Of a stretch of 19,052 bases of DNA, positions 1-8,038 are shown in pieces. The notes below the pieces were generated by a model. The model was not told the DNA's origin and did no database searches. It saw only the letters and a list, made by a program, of their open reading frames with translations. The stretch lies in the NCBI GenBank assembly GCA_035302865.1, contig DATGSF010000008.1:1-19052 (forward strand), in the 5' to 3' direction. The translations under genes were made by a program, and so were the position numbers. The stretch comes from DATGSF01 sp035302865. Lineage in GTDB: Bacteria > Bacteroidota > Bacteroidia > Chitinophagales > Chitinophagaceae. Within the stretch, counting starts at the first letter, position 1. Every line of letters starts with the position of its first letter.

Positions 1-142
1 AGGTCAAAAAGTATATGATGGAAAAGCAAATACTGCTACAGTACATACTATGGATGTATCGCAGTTAGCTTCTGGCATGTACACAGTACGCATTGAAACA
101 CAAAATGGTGTGATGATTAAGAAGTTTGAAGTGGTGAAATAA
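1..142 (+). CDS. C-terminal tail of a T9SS-secreted protein (partial, 5' end outside the window)
   Basis: An open frame enters from the left edge (first full codon at base 2) and stops with TAA at 140-142, giving 46 residues. They resemble the end of a type IX secretion system type A sorting domain: a DVSQLASGMYTVRI segment (the usual D-(I/V)-S-x-L-x-x-G-x-Y-x-V/L pattern), a short turn and a closing KKFEVVK strand. In this family the domain directs an exported protein through the T9SS outer-membrane translocon, where it is usually cleaved or attached to surface lipopolysaccharide. The functional part of the cargo lies outside the window, so its activity cannot be named. A strong terminator follows 22 bases after the stop, so this is the last gene of its transcript. 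The frame and sorting-domain call are well supported; the gene identity is unknown. Confidence 0.85.
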   Translation, partial: GQKVYDGKANTATVHTMDVSQLASGMYTVRIETQNGVMIKKFEVVK

Positions 143-164
143 TAACACTCCCTTCTTATAATTT

Positions 165-200
165 AAAAGCCTTGTTAGTGTAAAAGCTGACAAGGCTTTT
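165..200 (+). terminator. Rho-independent terminator after the T9SS cargo gene
   Basis: A 14-bp stem (165-178 with 187-200, one G-T wobble) encloses an 8-base loop and runs directly into a T tract (197-203). It lies 22 bases after the stop of the sorting-domain gene and is oriented for the plus strand. It is one of the cleanest terminators in the window. Confidence 0.85.
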
Positions 201-518
201 TTTATTATTTCAAAAATGTTTCAATATGTATTTTGTTGGTTTATCTATTTTAAAGTTTTCAACCAGAATTGTTACCTTCATCGCTACTTCGTGACCACTA
301 CAAAAATTTATTAAAGTTTATAAATAATGATCAGTTAAGATATTTTGATAAAAAGTAATAAAATATTTATAAAGAAATTTTGGAGCATTTGGATGTTCTC
401 TTTGCTTGGTTTTATTTTTATATCTTTTTCTTTACAAACCTTATACAGCATCAAAACTTAGTGACAAAACTATCTAAAATAAATTTTACGAATAATGCGG
501 CTCAATAGGGGTATAAAA
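201..518. other. Gene-poor intergenic stretch before the aminopeptidase
   Basis: The gap between the cargo terminator and the aminopeptidase is about 435 bases from stop to start. It is very AT-rich. I see no tRNA, repeat or conserved protein in it. The only coding possibility is a 22-codon hydrophobic micro-ORF at 393-461, listed separately. The right end holds a -7-like promoter element. Confidence 0.5.
393..461 (+). CDS. Possible 22-residue hydrophobic micro-ORF
   Basis: ATG at 393 opens a 22-codon frame ending in TAG at 459-461. The peptide begins MFSLLGFIFISFSL, hydrophobic enough to be one short membrane segment, then turns polar (QTLYSIKT). A GGAG at 382-385 sits 7 bases before the ATG, a textbook Shine-Dalgarno spacing that most genes in this window lack. 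No family is recognisable, and in AT-rich DNA a short hydrophobic frame easily arises by chance because T-rich codons encode Phe, Leu and Ile. It could be a leader peptide or nothing at all. Confidence 0.15.
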   Translation: MFSLLGFIFISFSLQTLYSIKT

Positions 519-526
519 TAATTTTG
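519..526 (+). promoter_or_regulatory. Candidate -7 element for the aminopeptidase
   Basis: TAATTTTG matches the Bacteroidota -7 consensus TAnnTTTG exactly and would place transcription start near 532, about 45 bases before the ATG at 578. No clear TTTG -33 element stands at the usual distance upstream, so this is only a candidate. Confidence 0.3.
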
Positions 527-577
527 TCAGCCTTGCAACATTTTGTAATTTTAAACCATTCAAAAATTAAAATTACA

Positions 578-2347
578 ATGCAAATAAAAGATAGAATACA
601 TTCCCTGCGCAAGCAAATGAAAGAAAAGAATATTGATGCCTTTATTGTATTTTCAGCTGATCCTCATATGAGTGAATATTTACCAGAGGCATGGAAAGAA
701 AGAGAGTGGATTTCTGGCTTCACAGGTTCCGCAGGTTTTGTAGTAATCTTACAAGACAAAGCCGGACTTTGGACAGATGGTCGTTATTTTACGCAAGCTC
801 CTATAGAGCTAGAAGGTTCAGGTATTGATCTTTTTAAGGATGGAAATGCAGATACACCACATTATATTGACTGGATAATTTCAGAAACAAAGGAAAATGC
901 AAATATTGCTGTAAACGCTTTAGTTACAGCACATGAAGATTGGGAAAGTTTAAAAAATAGCTTAGCTAAAGAAGGAAAGAATTTAATTAATTTAAATTTA
1001 TTAGATAAAGTATGGATGGAAAGACCAGAAGCTAGAAAAAATCCCATTTTTGTACATCCATTAGAAAGAGCAGGACAAAGCGTAGAAGATAAATTAAAAG
1101 CTATTCGAAATGCGATGCAAAAAGAAAATGCTAGTGGTCATATTATTACTAGTTTGGATGATGTAGCATGGACTTTGAATTTGCGAGGTAGCGATGTGGC
1201 GTGCAATCCTGTATTTTTGGCTTATATCTACATTGCTAAGGAAAAAGCTTATCTCTTTGTAGATCAAGAAAAGTTAAAAGAAGAGGCTATAAATCTTATG
1301 GAAAATGCTTATGTGGAAATTAAGGATTATAAAGAATTTTTTCCCTTTTTAGAAAATTTAAAAGAAGAGCATATTTGGGTATCTCCAAGAAGTAATCAAG
1401 CTATTTTTGAAGCAATTTCTCAAAAAAACACCTTAGTGAAAAAGGCGGTACCAGGAAATTTAATGAAGGCTATTAAAAATGAAAAAGAATTAGCAGGATT
1501 TAGGGAGGTTATGATTCGTGACGGAGTTGCAATGGTGCAATTTTTACATTGGTTAACAACAAATGTAGGGAAAATGGATTTGGATGAATATACCATAGGA
1601 AAAAAACTCTATTCTTTCCGTGCAGCTCAAAAGAATTTTGTTGGACAAAGTTTCGGAAGTATAGTGGGTTATCTGGAAAACGGGGCTATTATACATTATT
1701 CTGCTCCGGAAAAAGGGAGTAAAAAAGTGTTTAAAAAAGGAAGTATTTTGGTTGACTCTGGTGGGCAATATCTAGAAGGAACAACAGATATTACGCGAAC
1801 TTTTCCTTTGGGTGAAGTCGATGAAGACTTTATTAAAGATGCAACTCTTGTTTTAAAAGGAATGATTCAACTTTCTATGATGAAATTTCCTAAAGGAACC
1901 TCGGGTATGCATTTGGATGCCATTGCAAGAAAAGCATTATGGGAGGAGGGTAAAGATTACAATCATGGAACAGGACATGGTGTGGGTAGCTTTATGAATG
2001 TACATGAAGGTCCTCAAAATATCAGAAAAGATATTAATCCCACTGTTTTAGAAGCTGGAATGGTGGTTTCTAATGAGCCAGGGTACTATGTGGAAGGTAA
2101 ATATGGTATTCGTCATGAGAATTTAATTGCAGTAAAAGAATGGAAAAAAACAGAATGGAATACTTTTTATGAATTTGAAACCTTAACTTTCTGTCCGTTT
2201 TTCACTTCGGCTATTGATAAAAATTTATTGACAGAGGAAGAGCTGGATTGGTTAAATGCTTATCATCAAACATGTAAAGATAAATTACTTCCCCATTTGG
2301 AAGGAGAAGTAAGAGAATGGTTTTTGGAAAAAGTAAAAGCTATTTAA
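578..2347 (+). CDS. Xaa-Pro aminopeptidase (M24B, aminopeptidase P family)
   Basis: This 589-residue protein is a cytoplasmic metallo-aminopeptidase predicted to remove the N-terminal residue from peptides with proline in second position. The layout is two creatinase-like N-terminal domains (about residues 1-300), the pita-bread M24 catalytic domain (about 310-525) and the short C-terminal extension of long eukaryote-like aminopeptidase P. All five dinuclear-metal ligands are visible: D393 and D404 (LVDSGGQYLEGTTDITRTF), H467 (HGTGHGVG), E500 (SNEPGYY) and E514 (IRHENL). I chose ATG 578 because MQIKDRIHSLRKQM is how the family normally starts; the frame can be opened earlier by a TTG at 524, but the extra 18 residues do not look conserved and overlap the promoter element. 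It is monocistronic, with its own terminator at 2415-2451. Confidence in family is very high; natural substrates are unknown. Confidence 0.95.
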   Translation: MQIKDRIHSLRKQMKEKNIDAFIVFSADPHMSEYLPEAWKEREWISGFTGSAGFVVILQDKAGLWTDGRYFTQAPIELEGSGIDLFKDGNADTPHYIDWIISETKENANIAVNALVTAHEDWESLKNSLAKEGKNLINLNLLDKVWMERPEARKNPIFVHPLERAGQSVEDKLKAIRNAMQKENASGHIITSLDDVAWTLNLRGSDVACNPVFLAYIYIAKEKAYLFVDQEKLKEEAINLMENAYVEIKDYKEFFPFLENLKEEHIWVSPRSNQAIFEAISQKNTLVKKAVPGNLMKAIKNEKELAGFREVMIRDGVAMVQFLHWLTTNVGKMDLDEYTIGKKLYSFRAAQKNFVGQSFGSIVGYLENGAIIHYSAPEKGSKKVFKKGSILVDSGGQYLEGTTDITRTFPLGEVDEDFIKDATLVLKGMIQLSMMKFPKGTSGMHLDAIARKALWEEGKDYNHGTGHGVGSFMNVHEGPQNIRKDINPTVLEAGMVVSNEPGYYVEGKYGIRHENLIAVKEWKKTEWNTFYEFETLTFCPFFTSAIDKNLLTEEELDWLNAYHQTCKDKLLPHLEGEVREWFLEKVKAI

Positions 2348-2414
2348 AATACCAAAAAAGCTTTTCTTTATATCTAATTGCTACTCTATCAAGAAGCTAT
2401 AATAAACTTCATTT

Positions 2415-2451
2415 AAAGCGATTGTTTCTACTCATTTGTAACAATCGCTTT
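2415..2451 (+). terminator. Rho-independent terminator after the aminopeptidase
   Basis: A perfect 12-bp stem (2415-2426 with 2440-2451) with a 13-base loop runs into a T tract continuing to 2455. It lies about 67 bases after the aminopeptidase stop and before the aconitase promoter region. Confidence 0.85.
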
Positions 2452-2506
2452 TTTTATTCTTCTTAAAATAAATTCAAAAAAATTATAGCTTTATTGAAAA
2501 ATAATT

Positions 2507-2537
2507 TTTGAATATAGGTACTTGTATTGTAACTTTA
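2507..2537 (+). promoter_or_regulatory. Candidate aconitase promoter
   Basis: TTTG at 2507-2510 and TAACTTTA at 2530-2537 are separated by 19 bases, the spacing expected between the Bacteroidota -33 (TTTG) and -7 (TAnnTTTG) elements. The last base of the -7 element is A instead of G. Transcription would begin near 2543, giving a short leader before the ATG at 2560. Confidence 0.4.
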
Positions 2538-2559
2538 AGGGAATCTAAAATTTAAATTA

Positions 2560-5337
2560 ATGAAATATAAATCACCCATAAATAAAGAAAGTATACAAAT
2601 TGGAGGGGGAAAATATTCATTCTGTTCCCTAAAATCCTTATCCGATAAAAATATACACAGATTACCATTTAGTATTCGTATTTTATTGGAAAATGTGCTG
2701 CGAAATCATGATGGTTTTAGTATTACTCAAGAGCATATTGATACTTTAGTGAATTGGACGCCAGAAGCTAAAGATAAAGATATACCATTTAAGCCTGCTC
2801 GTGTATTAATGCAAGATTTTACAGGAGTTCCTGCCGTGGTAGATATGGCGGCATTAAGAGCAGAATTTATTAGACATGGTGGAGATGGACAGAAAATAAA
2901 TCCCGCTATTCCTGTAGATTTAGTTATTGACCATTCGGTGCAAGTAGATTATTATGCTACAGATTATGCTTATGATAAAAATGTGGCTTATGAATATGAA
3001 AGAAATAAAGAACGCTATGAATTATTAAAATGGGCACAGAAAGGTTTAAAAAACTTCACGGTTGTTCCTCCTGGAATGGGAATTTGCCACCAAGTAAATC
3101 TTGAATATCTGGCGCATGGGATTACGGAAAGAGATGGTTGGTTATTTCCAGATACTTTAGTTGGTACCGATTCACATACTCCAATGGTTAATGGTATAGG
3201 AGTTGTGGGCTGGGGAGTTGGAGGTATTGAAGCAGAAGCTGCTATGTTGGACCAACCCATATTTTTTACTTGCCCTGAAGTAGTGGGATTAAAATTAACT
3301 GGAAAAATTCCTGATACCTGTACGGCTACAGATATGGTGCTTTCCATTACTAAAGTTTTAAGAGATAAAGGTGTAGTAGGAAAATTTGTTGAGGTTTTTG
3401 GAGATGGACTGGATTATTTATCGGTTACAGATCGTGCAACTATTGCAAATATGTCTCCAGAATTTGGTTGTACAGTTACTTATTTCCCTATAGATGAAAG
3501 AACTTTAGAATATATGCACACTACTAATAGAAGTGCAGAACAAATTGAAAGAGTAGAGAAATATTGTAAAGAAAATTTAATGTGGAGAACAGGAAAGGAA
3601 GAAATTGAATATTCCTCTGTAGTAGAATTCGATTTATCAACTTTGGAACCCACTGTTTCTGGTCCTAAACGTCCACAAGATAAAATTTTAGTAAAAGACT
3701 TATCTGAAAAATTTGTAGAATTACTTGAAGAAGAGCATGATAGAACTTATGAGCCTATTAATAAAAGAAAAGAATCGGCATGGTTAGCAGATGGTGGCTC
3801 AGGAACTGAATTTACATTTGGAAAAGTACCTAAATCGGGTGAATCTAATTTAGAGGTGGTTAAGGATGAATTGCAATCAGTACGTATTAAGTATAAAAAT
3901 CAGGAATTTATACTAAGCGATGGAAGTATAGTAATCGCAGCTATAACGAGTTGTACAAATACTTCTAACCCTTCGGTAATGATTGGTGCCGGCTTATTAG
4001 CAAAAAATGCAGTTGAAAAAGGTTTACGTACTAAATCATGGGTAAAAACTTCCTTAGCTCCTGGTTCTAAAGTTGTTACGCAATATTTAGAACGTTCAGG
4101 ATTAGATGTGGCATTAGAAGCTTTACGTTTTCATACCGTTGGTTATGGTTGTACTTCGTGTATAGGTAACTCCGGTCCGCTACCTAATCATATTGCTGAA
4201 GCAGTAGAACAAGGAGATTTAGTGGTTTCTTCTGTATTGTCAGGAAATAGGAATTTTGAAGCTAGAGTTCATCCTCAAGTAAAAATGAATTTCCTAATGT
4301 CGCCTATGTTGGTGGTTGCTTATGCACTCTCTGGTAGGGTAGATGTGGATTTGATTAATGATCCTTTATCTTATGATCCCAATGGTAATCCAGTGTACTT
4401 GAAAGATATTTGGCCAAGTAGAGAAGATATTATGAATACTATTAACGATTGTGTGAAGCAGTCCGATTTTAAAGAAGTATATGATGTGATTTTTGAGGGT
4501 TCGGAAGATTGGAAAAATTTAGAGGTGAGTTTGGGTGAAAATTATGAATGGTCGCAAGATTCAACTTATATAAAAGAAGCACCGTTCTTTGAAAATTTAA
4601 AACCACATCCAGATCCTGTTCAAGATATTGAAAAAGCAAGAGTTTTATTGTATTTAGGAGATTCCGTTACTACAGATCATATTTCTCCAGCGGGTTCTTT
4701 TAGAGAAGACAGTGCAGCAGGACAATATTTGGTGGAAAGAAATGTTCCGACCGAAAGCTTTAATTCTTATGGTTCAAGAAGAGGAAATCATGAAGTAATG
4801 ATGCGTGGTACCTTTGCCAATGTGCGAATAAAAAATAAAATTGTCCCTAAAGAGGGTGGTTATAGCGTATTTTTACCAAAAGGTGAGATCGGAACAGTAT
4901 ATGATGTGGCAATGAAATATAAAGAAGCTGCAACTCCTTTAGTCGTATTAGCAGGAAAAGATTATGGTTCTGGCTCTTCTAGAGATTGGGCGGCAAAAGG
5001 CTCTTATTTATTAGGAATTAAGGCGGTAATTGCTGAAAGTTATGAGAGAATTCACAGATCTAATTTGGTGGGAATGGGAGTAGCTCCTTTAACTTTTATG
5101 CCTGGTGAAAATGCGGAAAGCTTAGGATTGGATGGAACAGAAATAATTACAATAAAAGGATTGAAGGAGGATTTAACTCCCAGAAAAATCCTGGATGTAA
5201 CAGCAGAACATGAAAGCGGTAAGACAACACATTTTAAAGTGGAAACGAGAATGGATTCGCCAATCGAAATTGAATACTATAAAAATAATGGTATTTTACA
5301 ATATGTATTGCGTGACTATTTGAAAAATGAAAAATAG
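2560..5337 (+). CDS. acnA: Aconitate hydratase, AcnA/IRP1 type
   Basis: This 925-residue cytoplasmic enzyme interconverts citrate and isocitrate through cis-aconitate in the TCA cycle. The three ligands of the [4Fe-4S] cluster are C465 (TSCTNTSNP) and C531/C534 (YGCTSCIGNSGPL); their spacing of 66 and 3 residues is the same as in E. coli AcnA. Other family signatures are QDFTGVPAVVDMAALR near residue 88, VGTDSHTPMVNGIGVVGWGV in the middle, and DSVTTDHISPAG and AGKDYGSGSSRDWAAKG in the C-terminal swivel domain. It is slightly longer than E. coli AcnA (891), with the extra length ahead of the first Cys. ATG 2560 gives the expected N-terminus (residues Y-S-F-C-S-L-K-S-L, then the LPFSIRILLENVLRN motif). 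It stands alone between a candidate promoter and a hairpin terminator. AcnA-type enzymes can moonlight as RNA-binding proteins when the cluster is lost; nothing here shows that directly. Confidence 0.97.
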   Translation: MKYKSPINKESIQIGGGKYSFCSLKSLSDKNIHRLPFSIRILLENVLRNHDGFSITQEHIDTLVNWTPEAKDKDIPFKPARVLMQDFTGVPAVVDMAALRAEFIRHGGDGQKINPAIPVDLVIDHSVQVDYYATDYAYDKNVAYEYERNKERYELLKWAQKGLKNFTVVPPGMGICHQVNLEYLAHGITERDGWLFPDTLVGTDSHTPMVNGIGVVGWGVGGIEAEAAMLDQPIFFTCPEVVGLKLTGKIPDTCTATDMVLSITKVLRDKGVVGKFVEVFGDGLDYLSVTDRATIANMSPEFGCTVTYFPIDERTLEYMHTTNRSAEQIERVEKYCKENLMWRTGKEEIEYSSVVEFDLSTLEPTVSGPKRPQDKILVKDLSEKFVELLEEEHDRTYEPINKRKESAWLADGGSGTEFTFGKVPKSGESNLEVVKDELQSVRIKYKNQEFILSDGSIVIAAITSCTNTSNPSVMIGAGLLAKNAVEKGLRTKSWVKTSLAPGSKVVTQYLERSGLDVALEALRFHTVGYGCTSCIGNSGPLPNHIAEAVEQGDLVVSSVLSGNRNFEARVHPQVKMNFLMSPMLVVAYALSGRVDVDLINDPLSYDPNGNPVYLKDIWPSREDIMNTINDCVKQSDFKEVYDVIFEGSEDWKNLEVSLGENYEWSQDSTYIKEAPFFENLKPHPDPVQDIEKARVLLYLGDSVTTDHISPAGSFREDSAAGQYLVERNVPTESFNSYGSRRGNHEVMMRGTFANVRIKNKIVPKEGGYSVFLPKGEIGTVYDVAMKYKEAATPLVVLAGKDYGSGSSRDWAAKGSYLLGIKAVIAESYERIHRSNLVGMGVAPLTFMPGENAESLGLDGTEIITIKGLKEDLTPRKILDVTAEHESGKTTHFKVETRMDSPIEIEYYKNNGILQYVLRDYLKNEK

Positions 5338-5368
5338 TGTTTCTTAAATATGCAAAAATTTAAAAGTC

Positions 5369-5398
5369 ATATAAGTAGGGTTTAAATCCTATTTATAT
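5369..5398. terminator. Hairpin terminator between convergent acnA and mnmA
   Basis: An 11-bp AT-rich stem (5369-5379 with 5388-5398, one G-T wobble) with an 8-base loop is followed on the plus strand by a T tract (5402-5409), fitting acnA termination. Read on the minus strand the stem is followed by a T-rich stretch, so it may also terminate mnmA, whose stop is 77 bases away. Confidence 0.65.
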
Positions 5399-5475
5399 AA
5401 CTTTTTTTTATAAACAAAAAGAAGAAAAAATTTTGCTATAGCTTCTTCTCTCATATTTATTTGTAGATAAGAAGT

Positions 5476-6651
5476 TTAGCTGATGACTCCAGATCCAATT
5501 AATTCCTCTTCTTTATACCAAGCAGCAAATTGACCAGGAGCTATTCCTCTTTGTTTTTCTTCAAATAGTATATAAATAGCATCACCTTTATGGATTATTT
5601 TAGCTTTTTGCAAAGCTTGACGATATCGAATGCGCACTAGCATTTCATAAGATTCTCCCTCTTTAAGTATATAATTAGGATTAATAAATTGAACCTCTTC
5701 AGGATGCATTTTTAAGGCATAACGATACAGTCCTGAATGTTCGCTCCCTAAACCAGTGAAGATTATATTGTTTTTTGTATCTATCTGTAAAACGAATGAA
5801 GGTAATGGTCTTCCTCCAATATGCAAACCTTTTCTTTGACCTATAGTGTAAAAATGAGCGCCTTGATGTACAGCAACTTTTTGTCCAGCAGCAGCTTCAA
5901 AAGAAAATGGTCTTGCTAAAGCTTCTAAATTATCCTCATTTACTTCTAAATTATGATAGGCTTGTATGGCTTCATGCTCTTCATCAATTTCAATTATATC
6001 TCCCTCTTTAACTACTAATTGTTGTTGTAAAAAAGTAGGTAAATCTACTTTTCCTATAAAACATAAACCTTGAGAATCTTTTTTATCGGCAGTATTTAAT
6101 CCGATTTCTTTAGCTATTTCCCTCACCTCTGATTTTAATAAATCTCCTATGGGAAACAAGGCTTGTGCTAATTGTTCTTGATTTAATTGGCATAGAAAAT
6201 AAGACTGATCTTTTGAAGCATCCTTACCTGCTAATAAATGATGTATGCCTTCTTCATCGGTTGTTTTTCTACAATAATGCCCCGTAGCTACATAATCTGC
6301 ATTAAGATTCTTAGCTGCATCTAAAAACACATCAAATTTTATTTCTCTATTACATAATACATCTGGATTTGGAGTTCTTCCCTTTTCATACTCCGAAAAC
6401 ATATAATCTACAATACGCTCTTTATATTCCTTACTTAAATCTATAACGTAATAGGGAATACCCAAATGCTCTGCTACAATAAGAGCATCATTAGAATCTT
6501 CTTGCCAAGGGCAATCATTGGATAAAGTAACATCAGAATCATGCCAATTACGCATAAACATTCCAATGACTTCATAGCCTTGTTCTTTTAATAAATAAGC
6601 AGTTACGGAAGAATCTACACCTCCCGATAAACCAACAACAACACGTTTCAT
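5476..6651 (-). CDS. mnmA: tRNA-specific 2-thiouridylase MnmA
   Basis: This 391-residue cytoplasmic enzyme adenylates and thiolates U34 in the wobble position of tRNAs for Lys, Glu and Gln, taking sulfur from a persulfide relay. The N-terminal PP-loop SGGVDSS (residues 9-15) binds ATP. The two catalytic cysteines are present: C100 in NPDVLCNREIKFD and C197 in DSQGLCFIG. The tRNA-binding central part is followed by the C-terminal beta-barrel with YTIGQRKGLHIGG and the closing RGIAPGQFAAWY. Length is in the normal range (about 360-400). ATG 6651 gives the standard start MKRVVVGLSGG. The gene is convergent with acnA and divergent from the membrane protein at 6767; a TAATTTTG element lies only 4 bases upstream of the ATG, which would imply a leaderless or nearly leaderless transcript if used. 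Confidence 0.97.
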   Translation of the reverse strand: MKRVVVGLSGGVDSSVTAYLLKEQGYEVIGMFMRNWHDSDVTLSNDCPWQEDSNDALIVAEHLGIPYYVIDLSKEYKERIVDYMFSEYEKGRTPNPDVLCNREIKFDVFLDAAKNLNADYVATGHYCRKTTDEEGIHHLLAGKDASKDQSYFLCQLNQEQLAQALFPIGDLLKSEVREIAKEIGLNTADKKDSQGLCFIGKVDLPTFLQQQLVVKEGDIIEIDEEHEAIQAYHNLEVNEDNLEALARPFSFEAAAGQKVAVHQGAHFYTIGQRKGLHIGGRPLPSFVLQIDTKNNIIFTGLGSEHSGLYRYALKMHPEEVQFINPNYILKEGESYEMLVRIRYRQALQKAKIIHKGDAIYILFEEKQRGIAPGQFAAWYKEEELIGSGVIS

Positions 6652-6655
6652 AATG

Positions 6656-6663
6656 CAAAATTA
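6656..6663 (-). promoter_or_regulatory. Candidate -7 element of mnmA
   Basis: On the minus strand TAATTTTG matches TAnnTTTG exactly, but it ends 4 bases before the mnmA ATG and no convincing -33 element is seen. If functional, the message would start at or next to the start codon. Confidence 0.25.
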
Positions 6664-6766
6664 CATAATTATAAATGAAACTTAGCTTTGTATAAACTTA
6701 AAGCATAGTTATTTTAACATAGAATCCATATTTATTTGCTAATTTCGAAAGAAATAATCGCTAATA

Positions 6767-7300
6767 ATGGCAATTAAGCAAAGATTCGCTGCAATATTAC
6801 CTAGTAAAAATAAAAGACTTACCTTATTTTTTAATCTTTTTGTTCTTCTAATTATAGCTCTATTATTATTTAGTAAACAACAATTAATTCCTTCCTTATT
6901 TGCACAAATACTTAGTGCACTCCTTTTGCTATTATTGGTGTATATCTATTCAGGAAGAATTATTGCCTATGAATTATCAAATAATGAATTGAAAATTATT
7001 CGTCCTTTTAAAAATAAGATTATTCCTTTTTCGCAAATTCAAGATATGTGGATAGTGCGTTTCCCGCATTTGTATATAAAAAAGAAAATTATTGCTAGTG
7101 GTGGTCTTTGGGGTGATTATGGTACTTATTATTCTGATCGTTATGGTAAATTAAAATTGTACACTACAGAATTAAATCAAAATATTCTTTTAACTACAAA
7201 TGCAAATCAAAAATTAGTATTGAGTCCTAAAGAAATTGTTGCATTTCTAGATGCTTTTTATCTTTTAAAAGAGGAAGGAAAAAGAAATATTACTTCATAA
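6767..7300 (+). CDS. Small membrane protein with PH-like domain, function unknown
   Basis: The protein has 177 residues: a short basic N-terminus, two predicted membrane helices (about 19-35 and 42-61) joined by a tight polar turn, and a soluble C-terminal part. That part has the alternating-strand pattern of bacterial PH-like domains that follow a membrane hairpin: YELSNNELKIIRPFKNKIIPF, then an aromatic/glycine-rich turn (GGLWGDYGTYY, residues 112-122), the strands LKLYTT and ILLTT, and a closing SPKEIVAFLDAFYLL helix. I recognise the general fold only from pattern; no enzymatic motif is visible and no specific function should be inferred. ATG 6767 is the only good start. It diverges from mnmA and its stop codon overlaps the end of the phosphatase on the other strand by 6 bases, with no terminator between. 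Confidence 0.75.
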   Translation: MAIKQRFAAILPSKNKRLTLFFNLFVLLIIALLLFSKQQLIPSLFAQILSALLLLLLVYIYSGRIIAYELSNNELKIIRPFKNKIIPFSQIQDMWIVRFPHLYIKKKIIASGGLWGDYGTYYSDRYGKLKLYTTELNQNILLTTNANQKLVLSPKEIVAFLDAFYLLKEEGKRNITS

Positions 7301-8038
7301 TAAGCTTAATTTCATTAATAAAATAATTACTTCTTTTTCACTGGGAATAGAATAATCTGCATAGCTTTTTCCTTCTCCTACTTTAATAGAAATGCCTTTT
7401 TGGGGAATTTGTTGAAACATACTCTCATCTGTAATATCATCTCCTATCGATAAGATAAAATCATATTCATTTTTTGCAATGATTTCTTTAACTATATTTC
7501 CTTTTGCAACATTTTTATTTTTGATTTCCAATACTTTATCGCCTTGCAATAAAGAGATAGGATAATCGTTTTCTTCTTTGATTTTCTTAATTAAAGCTAC
7601 TATCTTTTCTTTTATTTCCTCTGCTTTTCTTTTATTGCAATTTCTATAATGCCATGCCAAGGAATAAGATTTATTTTCAATCAAGGAAAAGGGAGCTTGT
7701 CTTTTAAAATTTTGCAATAAAACAAGAATTTTCTCTTTCCATTCTTGCTTAGTTTGCACTAAGGATTGCCATACTTTATTCTTTCTTCCCCAAGCTCCAT
7801 GTTCCGCAAATATTTCTAAAGATAAATCTTTAAACCAAATTGCTAATTCTGTATAATCTCTACCACTAATTAATACAGTTCTGTTTTTATTATCACTCTC
7901 CAGAAAATGTAAAATGTTTTTTATTCTCCCATTCGGTACTGCAAGTTCCGGTCGTTTTTTTAAGCCTATAAGAGTACCATCATAATCTAATAATAATAAT
8001 CTGTTTTTACTTTTATAATACTTCTCTATGATTTCCAT
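7295..8038 (-). CDS. otsB: Trehalose-6-phosphate phosphatase (OtsB domain), possibly the C-terminal half of a bifunctional enzyme
   Basis: This HAD-superfamily phosphatase converts trehalose 6-phosphate to trehalose, the last step of the OtsA-OtsB route. HAD motifs are all present: LDYDGTL (nucleophile D18, acid D20), ISGR, the lysine region DKVLEIKNKNVAKG, and GDDITDESMF near the C-terminus. Taking ATG 8038 gives MEIIEKYYKSKNRLLLLDYDG and 247 residues, a normal domain length. The frame stays open upstream (ATG 8110 or 8083), but those extra codons overlap the end of the synthase in another frame. If the upstream gene is read through after removing one C from the C5 run at 8062-8066, OtsA and OtsB become one polypeptide joined through the linker ending WNYYTEMEII; fused enzymes are common in this phylum. 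Whether it is a separate gene overlapping otsA by 26 bases or a broken fusion cannot be settled here. Confidence 0.9.
   Translation of the reverse strand: MEIIEKYYKSKNRLLLLDYDGTLIGLKKRPELAVPNGRIKNILHFLESDNKNRTVLISGRDYTELAIWFKDLSLEIFAEHGAWGRKNKVWQSLVQTKQEWKEKILVLLQNFKRQAPFSLIENKSYSLAWHYRNCNKRKAEEIKEKIVALIKKIKEENDYPISLLQGDKVLEIKNKNVAKGNIVKEIIAKNEYDFILSIGDDITDESMFQQIPQKGISIKVGEGKSYADYSIPSEKEVIILLMKLSLL

Noticed and set aside
524..577. Upstream TTG start for the aminopeptidase
   Set aside because: It adds 18 residues with no family resemblance and overlaps a TAnnTTTG element; ATG 578 gives the usual N-terminus.
3015..3347. 110-codon minus-strand frame inside acnA
   Set aside because: It lies wholly in a highly conserved gene and its product has no recognisable pattern; it is an antisense shadow.
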